A stretch of 37,368 nt of DNA from assembly GCA_030533415.1 (NCBI GenBank), contig JAUNJE010000029.1, positions 1 through 37,368 on the forward strand, read 5' to 3'. The position numbers and the translations under genes are program-made. Position 1 is the stretch's first letter. Every line of letters begins with the position of its first letter. Shown one piece after another: positions 22,033 through 30,874 of this stretch. The notes beneath the pieces were generated by a model. That model was not told the origin of the DNA. It did no database searches and saw only the letters and a list, made by a program, of their open reading frames with translations. The DNA is from Eubacteriales bacterium. Its GTDB lineage: Bacteria > Bacillota > Clostridia > Oscillospirales > Oscillospiraceae.

Positions 22033-22061
22033 ATTATACCCCAGCTGGCAGAAAAAGGCAA
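22033..22061 (-). promoter_or_regulatory. Promoter of the PRTase-like gene
   Basis: On the minus strand TTGCCT (22056-22061), a 17-base spacer and a perfect TATAAT (22033-22038). The start near 22026 places the whole three-segment structure at the very 5' end of the mRNA. Confidence 0.7.
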
Positions 22062-22090
22062 GCGCAAACCCCTCCCCTGCCTGCCAAAAT

Positions 22091-22618
22091 TCAGTGGCCA
22101 AACTTAGGCATATTGCGCAAACGCAGCTGCTTCTCCTGACGCTTAAACTGGCTCCCGATAATCTTGCAGATCCTGCCGCTGCGGATCATCCAGTGAATTT
22201 TGCCGAAGCTCGCCCACATCACGCCGTCGGTCTCTCCTGGCTGCAGGGCAATGTCCTTTATTTTCACCCGGCGTTTGAGACAGTAGTGGTCATAAAACAT
22301 ATTTCGGTCCTTATCGGTATCCAGAAGCTCAAATTCCTCCTCGGCAGCACGGATACCGGTCTCCTCAAACAGCTCCCGGGCAATGGCCTGGCGGCTGGTT
22401 TCCCCCGCCTTCACAGCCCCGCCGGAATTTTCCCAGGTCCCGGCAAAGCTCTTACCCGCGGCCCGCCGGGTCAAAAGCAGATGGCCCCAGCCATCATAGA
22501 CCCACACGCAGGCCACGAGTCCATACTCCCCCGGGTTCCAGGGCGTTCCCCGCTGGTGAACGTTTCCGGTAAGATTCCGGTTTTCGTCGTAAATATCATT
22601 CCATTCCAACAGTTCCAT
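22091..22618 (-). CDS. Nudix hydrolase
   Basis: A 175-residue hydrolase of nucleoside-diphosphate-linked compounds. The Nudix box is complete, running from GGAVKAGETSRQAIA to RELFEETGI, with the metal-binding REL.EE. The N-terminus (WNDIYDENRNLTGNVHQRG) resembles YfcD/isopentenyl-diphosphate isomerase-like Nudix proteins, but the real substrate cannot be read. The C-terminus is unusually basic. It is transcribed from its own promoter; the PRTase gene downstream has a separate one. Confidence 0.9.
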   Translation of the reverse strand: MELLEWNDIYDENRNLTGNVHQRGTPWNPGEYGLVACVWVYDGWGHLLLTRRAAGKSFAGTWENSGGAVKAGETSRQAIARELFEETGIRAAEEEFELLDTDKDRNMFYDHYCLKRRVKIKDIALQPGETDGVMWASFGKIHWMIRSGRICKIIGSQFKRQEKQLRLRNMPKFGH

Positions 22619-22647
22619 GATATTTCCCCACTTCCTGTTTTGCGGTA

Positions 22648-22676
22648 ATCATAGCATCTTTCGCAAAGAAAGGCAA
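22648..22676 (-). promoter_or_regulatory. Promoter of the Nudix gene
   Basis: On the minus strand TTGCCT (22671-22676), 17-base spacer, TATGAT (22648-22653). The -35 box overlaps the terminator stem of the preceding mgl operon, and its -35 sequence is the same as that of the PRTase promoter. Confidence 0.6.
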
Positions 22677-22696
22677 GCCAAAAACCGGCTTGCCTT
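22670..22696. terminator. Terminator of the mgl operon
   Basis: A perfect 10-bp stem pairs 22670-22679 with 22687-22696 around a 7-base loop, 8 bases after the last stop of the operon. The T-run is stronger on the plus strand than on the minus strand. Confidence 0.65.
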
Positions 22697-22704
22697 CTTT
22701 TTTA

Positions 22705-23091
22705 TCACTGCTTTGCTTCCCAGCCTGCGTAGAGAGTTATATCCTCGCAAATCGTATCCGTCTCCACATTCCACTTTTCATAACAGGCAGGATCCCGATA
22801 CCATCCGGTAAAGATGTACCCCTCCCGGGTGGGCGGCTCTGGCACCTCCAACAGCTGTCCATACATCTGGTTGTGTGCAACCACATCCGTGCCGCCCCTG
22901 GAATCAAAGGTAATCGTGAAGCCAGGATTGCGCAAGTCTATGGCAAGTACCACCACGATCACCAGTATACAAGTGATGATGATGGCATCCAGCGCCCGCA
23001 CAGAAATTTTTACATGCTTATATAGGCCACGAAACTCCCTGAGTTGTTTTGGAGCGCCCTGTCCCTCATGGGTGTCACAGGAATCCGCCAT
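22705..23091 (-). CDS. Small membrane protein with one InlB/Listeria-Bacteroides repeat
   Basis: A 128-residue protein: a charged, Gly-rich N-terminus (1-33), one membrane helix (about 34-53, IIITCILVIVVVLAIDL), then one extracellular beta-grasp repeat (57-126). The repeat has the hallmarks FTITFDSRGG, PPTREGYIFTGWY and DITLYAGWE. Such repeats usually occur in tandem in surface proteins; here a lone copy sits on a membrane anchor. The ATG overlaps the mglC stop by one base (TAATG) with only a weak ribosome site, so it is translationally coupled to the sugar permease. It could be an accessory subunit of the transporter; that is inference. Confidence 0.8.
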   Translation of the reverse strand: MADSCDTHEGQGAPKQLREFRGLYKHVKISVRALDAIIITCILVIVVVLAIDLRNPGFTITFDSRGGTDVVAHNQMYGQLLEVPEPPTREGYIFTGWYRDPACYEKWNVETDTICEDITLYAGWEAKQ

Positions 23092-24173
23092 TACTTCTTC
23101 ACCAGGTACTTGCGCATATCCAGCGAGCAAGCGCAGAGGATAATTGCCCCCTTGATGATGTATAGACTGGAGGAATCCACGCCCAGCATCGTCAGCGCTA
23201 CGAAAATGATACGCAGTACGAACACGCCTAGGATGATGCCGCTGATCTTACCAGTGCCGCCAACAAAGGAAACGCCACCGATGACACAGGCTGCAATGGC
23301 ATCACATTCCGCGTTCAGGCCAGTGCTGGCAGCAACGGAGCCGCTGCGGACGCCCTCAATAAAGCCGGAGTAGCCGTACATAGCACCAGCCAGTGTATGT
23401 ACCAGCACCGTCGTCCAAAACACATTGACACCGGACACCCTAGCGGCTTCGGCATTAGAGCCAACGGCAAACATATTCTTGCCAAAAGTAGTTTTATTCC
23501 AGATAAACCACATCAGCGCCGTCAGAATAATAGCGTACAGCACATACCAAGGAACTGACACGCCGCCCAGGCGGAACATCGTGCCGCCGACAAAATCCTT
23601 GTACTCTTGGCTCAGTCCGGAAATGGGCTGACCATTATTGCCGTTCAGAGCAAAGAACCACAGAATAATACCATAAGTAATCAACTGGGTTGAAAGTGTA
23701 ACGATGAAAGGATGTAAGCTAAATTTCGCCACAAAAAAGCCGTTGACCAACCCTATGACAGCACCGATCACTATAACCGCCAGCATTGTGACCAGAATCC
23801 AGCCGGTGCTGATGGAAGGCAGATTCTGGAACATCTTATTTGCAAAATCAGTCTTCTGCAGGAACACACCCGCAACGGCAGCAGTCAAACCAGCTACACG
23901 GCCGGCGGACAGATCAGTGCCCGTCAGAACGATACAGCCAGCAATACCCAAAGCCATAGGTAGATAAGCCGCCACCTGGGTGATTAGGTTTGCCAGAGAA
24001 CCCATTGTCAGGAAGTTAGGCCGCTCAATGGCGGTGTAGATAACGAAAATCAGCATCAGGATATACAGGGCATTATTGAGGATGCTGTCCGTAATATAAC
24101 GCTTCTTATCCTTGACATCCTTTGCCTTAAATTCCTCCGCAGTTCTGCGGAGTGTTGTTACAGGATTTGCCAT
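23091..24173 (-). CDS. mglC: Galactose/methyl-galactoside-type ABC transporter permease
   Basis: The inner-membrane permease of a CUT2-family sugar importer, 360 residues with 8-10 hydrophobic segments. Family landmarks are GTDLSAGRVAGLTAAVAG near residue 105, NAEAARVSGVNVF near 240, and GGVSFVGGTGKISG near 305. MglBAC imports galactose, glucose or methyl-galactosides in enterics; the substrate here is by homology. It lies 15 bases after mglA. Confidence 0.92.
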   Translation of the reverse strand: MANPVTTLRRTAEEFKAKDVKDKKRYITDSILNNALYILMLIFVIYTAIERPNFLTMGSLANLITQVAAYLPMALGIAGCIVLTGTDLSAGRVAGLTAAVAGVFLQKTDFANKMFQNLPSISTGWILVTMLAVIVIGAVIGLVNGFFVAKFSLHPFIVTLSTQLITYGIILWFFALNGNNGQPISGLSQEYKDFVGGTMFRLGGVSVPWYVLYAIILTALMWFIWNKTTFGKNMFAVGSNAEAARVSGVNVFWTTVLVHTLAGAMYGYSGFIEGVRSGSVAASTGLNAECDAIAACVIGGVSFVGGTGKISGIILGVFVLRIIFVALTMLGVDSSSLYIIKGAIILCACSLDMRKYLVKK

Positions 24174-24188
24174 TTCTTGTTTACCTCC

Positions 24189-25688
24189 TTAAACATACTT
24201 GGCAGCCAGGGTCATGATTTCTTCCTGGGTGGTATTCCTAGCATCCACCTCACCGGCCACACGGCCGCCGGACATGACAACAATCCGGTCGCACACACCC
24301 AGCAATTCCGGCATTTCGGATGAGACCATCAAAACAGTCTTTCCCTTGTTTGCCAGATCCAGAATCAACTGGTAAATTTCGTACTTTGCACCAACATCAA
24401 TACCGCGGGTAGGCTCGTCCAGGAGCAGTACCTCCGGCTCCGTCAGTAGCCAGCGGCCGATGATGACCTTTTGCTGGTTACCGCCGGAAAGGCTGCGGAT
24501 CTTGGTTTCCTGGGAAGGCGTCTTTGTGTGCATGGCATCAATATAATACTGTGTATCCGCCCGCTGGGACTTTTCACTCAGATAAATACCAAACCGTTTG
24601 TGCCGCTTCAGGCTAGAGATAACCGTATTATCCCGGATATTCAGTACACCAAAAATACCAGTGGCCCGGCGCTCCTCCGTCAGCAGTGCGAAGCCGTTTT
24701 TGATAGACTCTCCTGCATTACGGTTCAGGCAGGACTTTCCATCCAGGGTGATGGTTCCGTCCTTACGGGTACGGACGCCAAAGATGCTTTCCAAAGTCTC
24801 GGTACGGCCGGAACTGTCCAAGCCTGCCAGCCCCACGATTTCACCCCGGCGAGCCTCAAAGGAAACATTTTTAAGCTGATTGTACATGCCCGTCACATTT
24901 TCTACCTTCAGGTAAACTTCACCAGGGACATTGGTTTTGGGCGGGAATTGGTTAGTCAGTTCCCGGCCCACCATCAAGCGGATAATGTCGTTCATCTCCA
25001 ATTTTTCAGCAGGCTCTGTGGCGACCCACTGTCCGTCCCGCATGATGGTGATGTAGTCCGAAATGCGCTTGATTTCCGCCATCTTGTGGGAGATATAGAT
25101 GATGCCGACCCCCCGGTCCCGAAGCATATTGATAATCTTAAAGAGGTGTTCTACTTCCTCTTCGGTCAGAGATGAAGTAGGCTCATCAAAGACAATGACC
25201 TTGGAATTATAGGAAACCGCTTTGGCGATTTCCACCATCTGGCGTTGGGAAACGGGCATAGTGCTCATAATCCGATAGGGATCCACATTGATGTCCAGCT
25301 CCTCAAAAACCGCCATGGTATCCTTGTACATTTTGCGCTCATTGACGGCAATGCCACCAATGGTCGGATAGCGTCCCAGCCAGATATTGTCCATAACACT
25401 GCGCTTTAAGGCCTGATTCAGCTCCTGATGCACCATAGCAACGCCATTTTCCAGCGCTTCCTTGGAGCTTTTGAAATTGACCTCTTTGCCTTCCAAATAA
25501 ATGTGTCCATCGTCTTTATTGTAAATACCAAACAGACACTTCATCAGCGTGGATTTTCCCGCACCGTTTTCGCCCATAAGAGCGTGGACGGTTCCCCGCT
25601 GAACTTCCAGACTGACACGGTCCAGCGCCTTGACCCCGGGAAATGTCTTGGTTATGTCCACCATTTTCAGCAGAACATCCTGCTGCAT
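24189..25688 (-). CDS. mglA: Galactose/methyl-galactoside-type ABC transporter ATP-binding protein
   Basis: The double ATPase of the CUT2 sugar importer, 499 residues. The first domain has Walker [10 protein letters not shown] (39-47), the variant signature [12 protein letters not shown] and Walker B VIVFDEP. The second has the degenerate P-loop [12 protein letters not shown], the signature [15 protein letters not shown] and [16 protein letters not shown]. The ATG at 25688 has AAGGAGG 8 bases upstream; the frame stays open 34 codons further, but that part is the intercistronic hairpin region. The gap to mglB is 200 bases and carries strong stems. Confidence 0.94.
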   Translation of the reverse strand: MQQDVLLKMVDITKTFPGVKALDRVSLEVQRGTVHALMGENGAGKSTLMKCLFGIYNKDDGHIYLEGKEVNFKSSKEALENGVAMVHQELNQALKRSVMDNIWLGRYPTIGGIAVNERKMYKDTMAVFEELDINVDPYRIMSTMPVSQRQMVEIAKAVSYNSKVIVFDEPTSSLTEEEVEHLFKIINMLRDRGVGIIYISHKMAEIKRISDYITIMRDGQWVATEPAEKLEMNDIIRLMVGRELTNQFPPKTNVPGEVYLKVENVTGMYNQLKNVSFEARRGEIVGLAGLDSSGRTETLESIFGVRTRKDGTITLDGKSCLNRNAGESIKNGFALLTEERRATGIFGVLNIRDNTVISSLKRHKRFGIYLSEKSQRADTQYYIDAMHTKTPSQETKIRSLSGGNQQKVIIGRWLLTEPEVLLLDEPTRGIDVGAKYEIYQLILDLANKGKTVLMVSSEMPELLGVCDRIVVMSGGRVAGEVDARNTTQEEIMTLAAKYV

Positions 25689-25741
25689 ATTGCGTTCCTC
25701 CTTTACTGGAATGAAAAATACCGAAACGTGCCGCAAACACG

Positions 25742-25867
25742 CGATAGAGAACGGCAGGTACCGTTTCTGTCGGAGCAGTGACGGCAGCACGGTGCCTCCC
25801 GTTCTCTACCGAAGCACGTCGGGTTTCCTTATGAAAGGGGCAGCTGCCGCCGGAACGACAGCTGCCC
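25742..25867 (-). repeat. mglB-mglA intercistronic stem-loops
   Basis: An imperfect stem of about 22 bp joins 25742-25764 to 25789-25811, with a 24-base loop. A second perfect 9-bp stem pairs 25838-25846 with 25859-25867, 22 bases past the mglB stop. Such structures after binding-protein genes usually protect the upstream mRNA, giving more binding protein than ATPase and permease. Confidence 0.65.
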
Positions 25868-25888
25868 GGAATTGGTTACGTAATCTGC

Positions 25889-26992
25889 TTATTCACCAGT
25901 ATAGGGAGCGTAAGCAACGTACAGCTTGGAAGCGCAGTCGGAAGCAATGCTGAAGCGATCATCGGACAGGGATGCCAGAGCCTCAGCGGGCGTCTTGCCG
26001 CCGACAATGGCGCTGACGGTCTGGGCAATAGCGGCAGCCATGCCCTGAGCATCCTGCTTGACAGTACCAGTCATGGCACCTTCTGCAATCAGGGCCTTAG
26101 CATTGTCGGTTGCATCGACGCCAAAGACAGGAACCACATGGGCACCTTCCTTGTTGTAGCCCTTCTCCTGCAGAGATGCGACAACGCCTTCCGCCATACC
26201 ATCATTATTGCAGATGACCAACTCAATCATGTTGTTGCTGGATTCATTATAGGTGACGAAGTTGGTATCCATATACTCCTTGGCAGCAGCAGCGGACCAT
26301 GCACCGCCCTGATCAACCTGGTAGCAATCAGTGTTGGCAGCGTCAAAGTACTGCAGTGCGGGCTTGCCAGCAGCGGTCAGGACAGCGTCAGCATCCTCAA
26401 CACCGTATTGGGTACGGTAGATTGCCTCAATGTTGGCCTCTTCGCCCTTCATCATAGCGTAAGAAATCACGCCGTCATTATTGACATCAATATCGTCATA
26501 GTGCTCCAGAACATATTCACCAATCATCTTACCCTGCATATGGCCGGCCTCAGGAGCATCCGTGCCGATGAAGCAGACAGTGGAGTGTCCTTCCAGCACA
26601 GGCAGGTCGGAGCCGTCGGTACCAATGGCTCGGTTGAAGAAGACGACAGGAATCTCACCGGCTGCAGCCAAGATATCCTCAGCGGTGTCAGCAGCGCCAG
26701 AAGTAACCTGATTGATAACCAGCAACTTCGCGCCGCCGGCAACAGCGGTCTTAATCTGATCCAGCTGCTTGGACTGGTCGTTAGCTGCAAACTGGTTGTC
26801 GTACTCAACGTTCTCCAAAGCATCCAGCTCCTTGTTCAGCGCATCACGGACAGAACTCAGATAAACGTCACTTTCATCGTACCAGAAAACAGACACCTTT
26901 GTCTTACCGCCAGTGCTGCCAGCGCCGCCGCCACAAGCCGCCAAGCTAAAAGCCAGCACGACTACCAGCAGCATTGCAATGATCTTTTTCAT
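25889..26992 (-). CDS. mglB: Galactose/glucose-type sugar-binding lipoprotein
   Basis: The extracellular sugar-binding subunit, 367 residues. A lipoprotein signal ends in LAAC with Cys20. VSVFWYDESDVYLSSVRDAL is the N-terminal strand region. DVNNDGVIS near residue 170 matches the EF-hand-like calcium loop characteristic of the galactose-binding protein, which supports the mgl naming. NNDGMAEG and FGVDATDNA lie in the sugar-binding cleft region. The ATG at 26992 has AGGAGG upstream; 26 more in-frame codons upstream lie before that site. It is the first gene of the operon. Confidence 0.93.
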   Translation of the reverse strand: MKKIIAMLLVVVLAFSLAACGGGAGSTGGKTKVSVFWYDESDVYLSSVRDALNKELDALENVEYDNQFAANDQSKQLDQIKTAVAGGAKLLVINQVTSGAADTAEDILAAAGEIPVVFFNRAIGTDGSDLPVLEGHSTVCFIGTDAPEAGHMQGKMIGEYVLEHYDDIDVNNDGVISYAMMKGEEANIEAIYRTQYGVEDADAVLTAAGKPALQYFDAANTDCYQVDQGGAWSAAAAKEYMDTNFVTYNESSNNMIELVICNNDGMAEGVVASLQEKGYNKEGAHVVPVFGVDATDNAKALIAEGAMTGTVKQDAQGMAAAIAQTVSAIVGGKTPAEALASLSDDRFSIASDCASKLYVAYAPYTGE

Positions 26993-27060
26993 TTGTTGTT
27001 TCCTCCTAAAAGAAAATATGTATGCTAATCCGGCTCTTTCCGGAAATAGCCAGGCATCAT

Positions 27061-27103
27061 TCGTTCCCATGAAATGGGAACGAGGAAAAGGGTACCCTTT
27101 TCC
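27061..27103 (-). repeat. Two adjacent palindromes in the mgl leader
   Basis: A 10-bp stem with a 3-base loop (27061-27070 with 27074-27083) is followed directly by a perfect 20-base palindrome, GGAAAAGGGTACCCTTTTCC (27084-27103). Both lie in the 146-base leader between the promoter and mglB. They could be a repressor operator, a leader hairpin or both. Confidence 0.6.
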
Positions 27104-27144
27104 GAAAAAACAGGTTATGAATGATTCTGAAATAATTTGTGAAC

Positions 27145-27173
27145 ATTATATCACCCGTACTTTTTTTTGTAAA
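27145..27173 (-). promoter_or_regulatory. Promoter of the mgl operon
   Basis: On the minus strand TTTACA (27168-27173), 17-base spacer, perfect TATAAT (27145-27150). The gap 26993-27460 holds this promoter, the leader palindromes and the divergent prfC promoter; no further gene is seen. Confidence 0.75.
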
Positions 27174-27320
27174 GCATTTCTTATATTTTTGTCATAATTC
27201 AGTATTTCTCATTCGTGTTTTTGTGCACTTTGCTGGTTTCGTGACAATTTCCTTCTTGCAGCGCTTCCCTTCCGTCAGCCGAATCCGCGCTTCCTCAGAC
27301 AAAATCTTGCGCTCTCCCTC

Positions 27321-27349
27321 TTGTATCTTTCTGAAAAATGTGGTAAACT
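27321..27349 (+). promoter_or_regulatory. Possible prfC promoter
   Basis: TTGTAT (27321-27326), 17-base spacer, TAAACT (27344-27349). A moderate match, about 110 bases before the prfC start. Confidence 0.4.
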
Positions 27350-27460
27350 GAATTAGTTTGCTAGGAATCATTCCCTTTTCTGGAGGCTTTTATGGTTTTT
27401 CACGCTCCCACATAGCCCCTCCGCCGTTTTTGAATACGATTCATTTATGGAGGGAAAATC

Positions 27461-29053
27461 ATGTCTAATTTAGTAGAAGAAATCAGCCGGCGCAGAACCT
27501 TTGCCATCATCTCCCACCCCGACGCCGGTAAAACAACCTTAACCGAAAAATTCCTGCTCTACGGCGGCGCCATTGCCCAGGCCGGTGTCGTCAAGGGCAA
27601 GAAAAATTCCCGGGCCGCCACCTCCGACTGGATGGAGATTGAAAAGCAGCGCGGCATCTCCGTAACCTCCTCCGTGATGCAGTTCCAGTATAACGGCTTC
27701 TGCATCAACATTCTGGACACCCCCGGCCATCAGGATTTTTCCGAGGATACCTACCGCACCCTGATGGCCGCCGACTCCGCCGTCATGGTCATCGACGGTG
27801 CCAAGGGCGTGGAGCCACAGACCCGGAAGCTCTTTAAGGTCTGCGCCATGCGCCATATTCCCATCTTCACCTTCGTCAACAAAATGGACCGGGAGGCCAA
27901 GGACCCCTTTGACCTGCTGGACGAGGTGGAACGGGAGCTGGGCATTGAAACCTACGCCATGAACTGGCCCATTGGCTCCGGCAAGGACTTCCAGGGCGTT
28001 TACGACCGGGAGCAGAGCCGCCTGCTGTTCTTCTCCGGCATGTCCGGCAAGCGGCGGGCGGAAAAGCAGGAGGTCGACCTGTATGATCCCGTCGTCGCCG
28101 GGTTGCTGGATTCCGAGGAAAAGCACCGGCAGCTGATCGACGATGTGGAGCTATTATCCGCCGGGCGGGAAATGGACACCCAGGCCGTTCGAAACGGCCA
28201 GCTTTCCCCGGTGTTTTTCGGCTCCGCTTTGACCAATTTCGGCATTGAGCCGTTCCTGGAGGCCTTCCTGCAGCTGACCCCGCCCCCCCTGCCAAGAACC
28301 GCCGACTGCGGCACCATCGACACCTTCAGCCCGGATTTTTCCGCCTTTGTCTTTAAGATTCAGGCGAACATGAACAAGGCTCACCGGGACCGGCTGGCCT
28401 TTATGCGCATCTGCTCCGGAAAATTCCAGCGGGATACCGAATACTATCATGTTCAGGGCCAGAAAAAAATGCGCCTGAGCCAGCCCCAGCAGCTGATGGC
28501 CGCGGAGCGGGAGATCGTGGACGAGGCCTATGCAGGCGACGTCATCGGCGTTTTCGACCCCGGCATCTTCGCCATCGGCGATACCATCACGGTCCCCGGC
28601 AAAAAGTTCCGCTATTCCGGCATCCCCACCTTCGCTCCCGAGCATTTCTGCCGGGTGTCCGCCAAGGATTCCATGAAGCGCAAGCAGTTCGTCAAGGGCA
28701 CCGAGCAGATCGCCCAGGAGGGCGCCATTCAAATCTTCAAGGTCCCCAACTCCGGTATGGAGGAGGTCATCGTGGGCGTGGTAGGCACCCTGCAATTTGA
28801 TGTGTTCCAGTACCGCATGAAAAATGAGTACGGCGTTGACCTCCGGATGGAGACGCTTCCCTATGAGGAGATCCGGCTCATCGACGAATATCCCGGCGAT
28901 CTGTCCGACCTGAACCTGGGCAGCGATGCGGAGCTGCTGGAGGATTATCGCGGCCGCAGCCTGCTGGTGTTCTCCAGCTTTTGGGCCATTGACTTCACCT
29001 GCCGCCGCAATCCGGGGTTGAAGGTATCCGAGATCGTGGTGTCCGAAGGATAA
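27461..29053 (+). CDS. prfC: Peptide chain release factor 3
   Basis: The GTPase RF3, which recycles RF1 and RF2 after termination. The 530-residue product has the P-loop SHPDAGKTT (18-26), switch II ILDTPGHQDF, FVNKMDREAKDPF and domain II/III segments through VPNSGMEEVIVGVVG. The length and the RISVTSSVM-like switch (GISVTSSVMQF) separate it from EF-G and tetracycline-protection proteins. GGAGGG lies upstream of the ATG. A terminator follows 15 bases after the stop, so it is monocistronic. Confidence 0.96.
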   Translation: MSNLVEEISRRRTFAIISHPDAGKTTLTEKFLLYGGAIAQAGVVKGKKNSRAATSDWMEIEKQRGISVTSSVMQFQYNGFCINILDTPGHQDFSEDTYRTLMAADSAVMVIDGAKGVEPQTRKLFKVCAMRHIPIFTFVNKMDREAKDPFDLLDEVERELGIETYAMNWPIGSGKDFQGVYDREQSRLLFFSGMSGKRRAEKQEVDLYDPVVAGLLDSEEKHRQLIDDVELLSAGREMDTQAVRNGQLSPVFFGSALTNFGIEPFLEAFLQLTPPPLPRTADCGTIDTFSPDFSAFVFKIQANMNKAHRDRLAFMRICSGKFQRDTEYYHVQGQKKMRLSQPQQLMAAEREIVDEAYAGDVIGVFDPGIFAIGDTITVPGKKFRYSGIPTFAPEHFCRVSAKDSMKRKQFVKGTEQIAQEGAIQIFKVPNSGMEEVIVGVVGTLQFDVFQYRMKNEYGVDLRMETLPYEEIRLIDEYPGDLSDLNLGSDAELLEDYRGRSLLVFSSFWAIDFTCRRNPGLKVSEIVVSEG

Positions 29054-29067
29054 TCATGCAGCCAGAG

Positions 29068-29090
29068 GGGCGGGGAGATCCCGCCCTTTT
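29068..29090 (+). terminator. prfC terminator
   Basis: A 7-bp all-GC stem (GGGCGGG 29068-29074 with CCCGCCC 29080-29086) followed by TTTT, 15 bases after the prfC stop. Confidence 0.75.
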
Positions 29091-29094
29091 GTAC

Positions 29095-29123
29095 TTGCAT
29101 TCCATCCCAAAAGGGGCTATACT
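29095..29123 (+). promoter_or_regulatory. Promoter of the DUF5662-like gene
   Basis: TTGCAT (29095-29100), 17-base spacer, TATACT (29118-29123), directly after the prfC terminator and 28 bases before the next start codon. Confidence 0.55.
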
Positions 29124-29150
29124 ATTCCATAGGCAAAGGAGGCATTCCGC

Positions 29151-29705
29151 ATGAAGGCATGGCAGCATTTCAAAACCATAACAAAGCACCGCTGGCTGGT
29201 TTGCTGCGGCTGCTTTCGGGTGGGCTTGTATTGGCAGGGACTGATCCATGACCTGTCCAAATACTCCCCCACGGAATTCCTTGCCGGTGCCAAATACTAT
29301 CAGGGAAACCGCAGTCCCAATGCCGCCGAACGGGAGGACAAGGGCTACAGCGAGGCCTGGATGCACCACAAGGGGCGCAACCGCCACCACTACGAATACT
29401 GGACGGATATGGCCGACGGTTCCCGCACCTATGTGCCAATCCCCATGCCCCGGAAATACCTGGTGGAGATGGTCATGGACCGCCGGGCCGCCTGCATGAC
29501 CTATCAGGGGGACGCCTACCGGGACGATTCCGCGCTGGTCTATTTCGACAAAAGCCGGGAAAAAGAACTGATGCACCCCGAAACCCGGCGGCAGCTCGGG
29601 CATATCCTGACCATGCTGGCGGAGAAGGGGGAGCAGGAGACCTTTCGTTATCTTCGGGATTCCGTTCTGAAAGGAAAGCCCTTCCCCTGGGAAGAACAGA
29701 CATAG
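29151..29705 (+). CDS. DUF5662-like protein of unknown function
   Basis: A 184-residue protein resembling the DUF5662 family. It has the Trp/His-rich motifs LIHDLSKYSPTEF (about 31-43) and AWMHHKGRNRHHYEYW (about 69-84), then PMPRKYLVEMVMDRRAA. The ordered His and Asp residues look like a metal-binding site, perhaps HD-like, but no activity is established. AAAGGAGG lies upstream. The next gene follows 10 bases later and may be in the same operon. Confidence 0.75.
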   Translation: MKAWQHFKTITKHRWLVCCGCFRVGLYWQGLIHDLSKYSPTEFLAGAKYYQGNRSPNAAEREDKGYSEAWMHHKGRNRHHYEYWTDMADGSRTYVPIPMPRKYLVEMVMDRRAACMTYQGDAYRDDSALVYFDKSREKELMHPETRRQLGHILTMLAEKGEQETFRYLRDSVLKGKPFPWEEQT

Positions 29706-29715
29706 GGAGTAAAAT

Positions 29716-30783
29716 ATGGATACAATCAAACTTATCATTCCATCCGATATCCCCCATAACTGCCAGATCATCACGGGGTTTTTGCGTCTGGATGAGCAGG
29801 GCCAGGCTGTGGAAATCACCGATATTTCCAGGAACGCCGCAAATCCCTTTTATGATTTGCCCGTGGTGCTCGCCGAGTACCGGGGAAAACGGATCGTTTA
29901 CGACCTCTGGGATGGCTATCAGAATCCGGAAGGGATGCAAAAAGGACTCGACGCCTGCGACTTTTACTTCAAGCGCAGCTTTTCCGCAGAAAAAAATGCC
30001 GCCCTGTTTCCGGCGGACGCGGAGAAAATGTATCCCCTCGGCTTTAATTACCACGTCACCCACCGGAAAAATCCCATCAACGAGCCGCTCTGGAAATCCA
30101 TGCTAAAACCCCTGCTGGGCCGTGCTCCGGACCGCTATTTTGTTACAGAGGTTTTTGAAGGCAGTGCCCCCCAAAAAGGGGATGGACCTGTCAAAATACT
30201 GTTTTTGACCCAGCTTTGGGACGATCAGGATCCCACCCTTCCGCCGGAGCTGAATCAAGAACGCACGTTGATCAATGAGATGCGGTTAGAAATCATCCGG
30301 GCGCTGCGCCGGCAGTATGGGGATGCTTTTGTTGGCGGGCTGAACAACTGTGGTCTTTCCCGGCGTCTGGCGCCGGAGCTGATCGTCCCCACAAACTATA
30401 CGGAGCGGAGAAAATATCTGAAGCTGCTGCATTCCTGCGATATCTGCATTGGCTCCATGGGGTTGCACGAAAGCATCGGTTGGAAAACCGCGGAATATGT
30501 GGCTGCGGCCAAGGCCATCGTCAACGAGAATTTTCACTATAGCGTCCCGGGAAATTTCGATCAGGGGCGGAATTTCCTGGCCTTTTCCACCGCGCCGGAG
30601 TGTATCGATGCGGTGCAGCAGCTGGTGGAATCCCCGGAGATGCTTTATGCGATGAAGCTTGCCAATGAAGATTATTACCGCAATTTTTTGAAACCGGAGG
30701 TGCTGGTAAAAAACAGCCTGAACACAGTGGACCGGACGCTTTCCCAGCCAATGGAGGAACCGCACAATACCGGTTCGCAATAA
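29716..30783 (+). CDS. Glycosyltransferase-like protein (GT-B fold, substrate unknown)
   Basis: A 355-residue soluble protein with no signal or membrane segment. The C-terminal part, CDICIGSMGLHESIGWKTAE near residue 243 followed by YVAAAKAIVNE, looks like the nucleotide-sugar-binding half of GT-B glycosyltransferases. The N-terminal half (PSDIPHNCQIITGFL, IVYDLWDGYQNPEG) is not one I recognise. A role in surface-glycan assembly is possible but not shown; no glycan cluster surrounds it. GGGAG lies upstream of the ATG. Confidence 0.6.
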   Translation: MDTIKLIIPSDIPHNCQIITGFLRLDEQGQAVEITDISRNAANPFYDLPVVLAEYRGKRIVYDLWDGYQNPEGMQKGLDACDFYFKRSFSAEKNAALFPADAEKMYPLGFNYHVTHRKNPINEPLWKSMLKPLLGRAPDRYFVTEVFEGSAPQKGDGPVKILFLTQLWDDQDPTLPPELNQERTLINEMRLEIIRALRRQYGDAFVGGLNNCGLSRRLAPELIVPTNYTERRKYLKLLHSCDICIGSMGLHESIGWKTAEYVAAAKAIVNENFHYSVPGNFDQGRNFLAFSTAPECIDAVQQLVESPEMLYAMKLANEDYYRNFLKPEVLVKNSLNTVDRTLSQPMEEPHNTGSQ

Positions 30784-30874
30784 AAAACGGATGCCCTTTC
30801 AAAAGGAAAAACATACCGGGCCAAACCGGCAGGTTACCGCGGGAATGGCCCTCACAAGGAGGAAAGAAAGCTAT

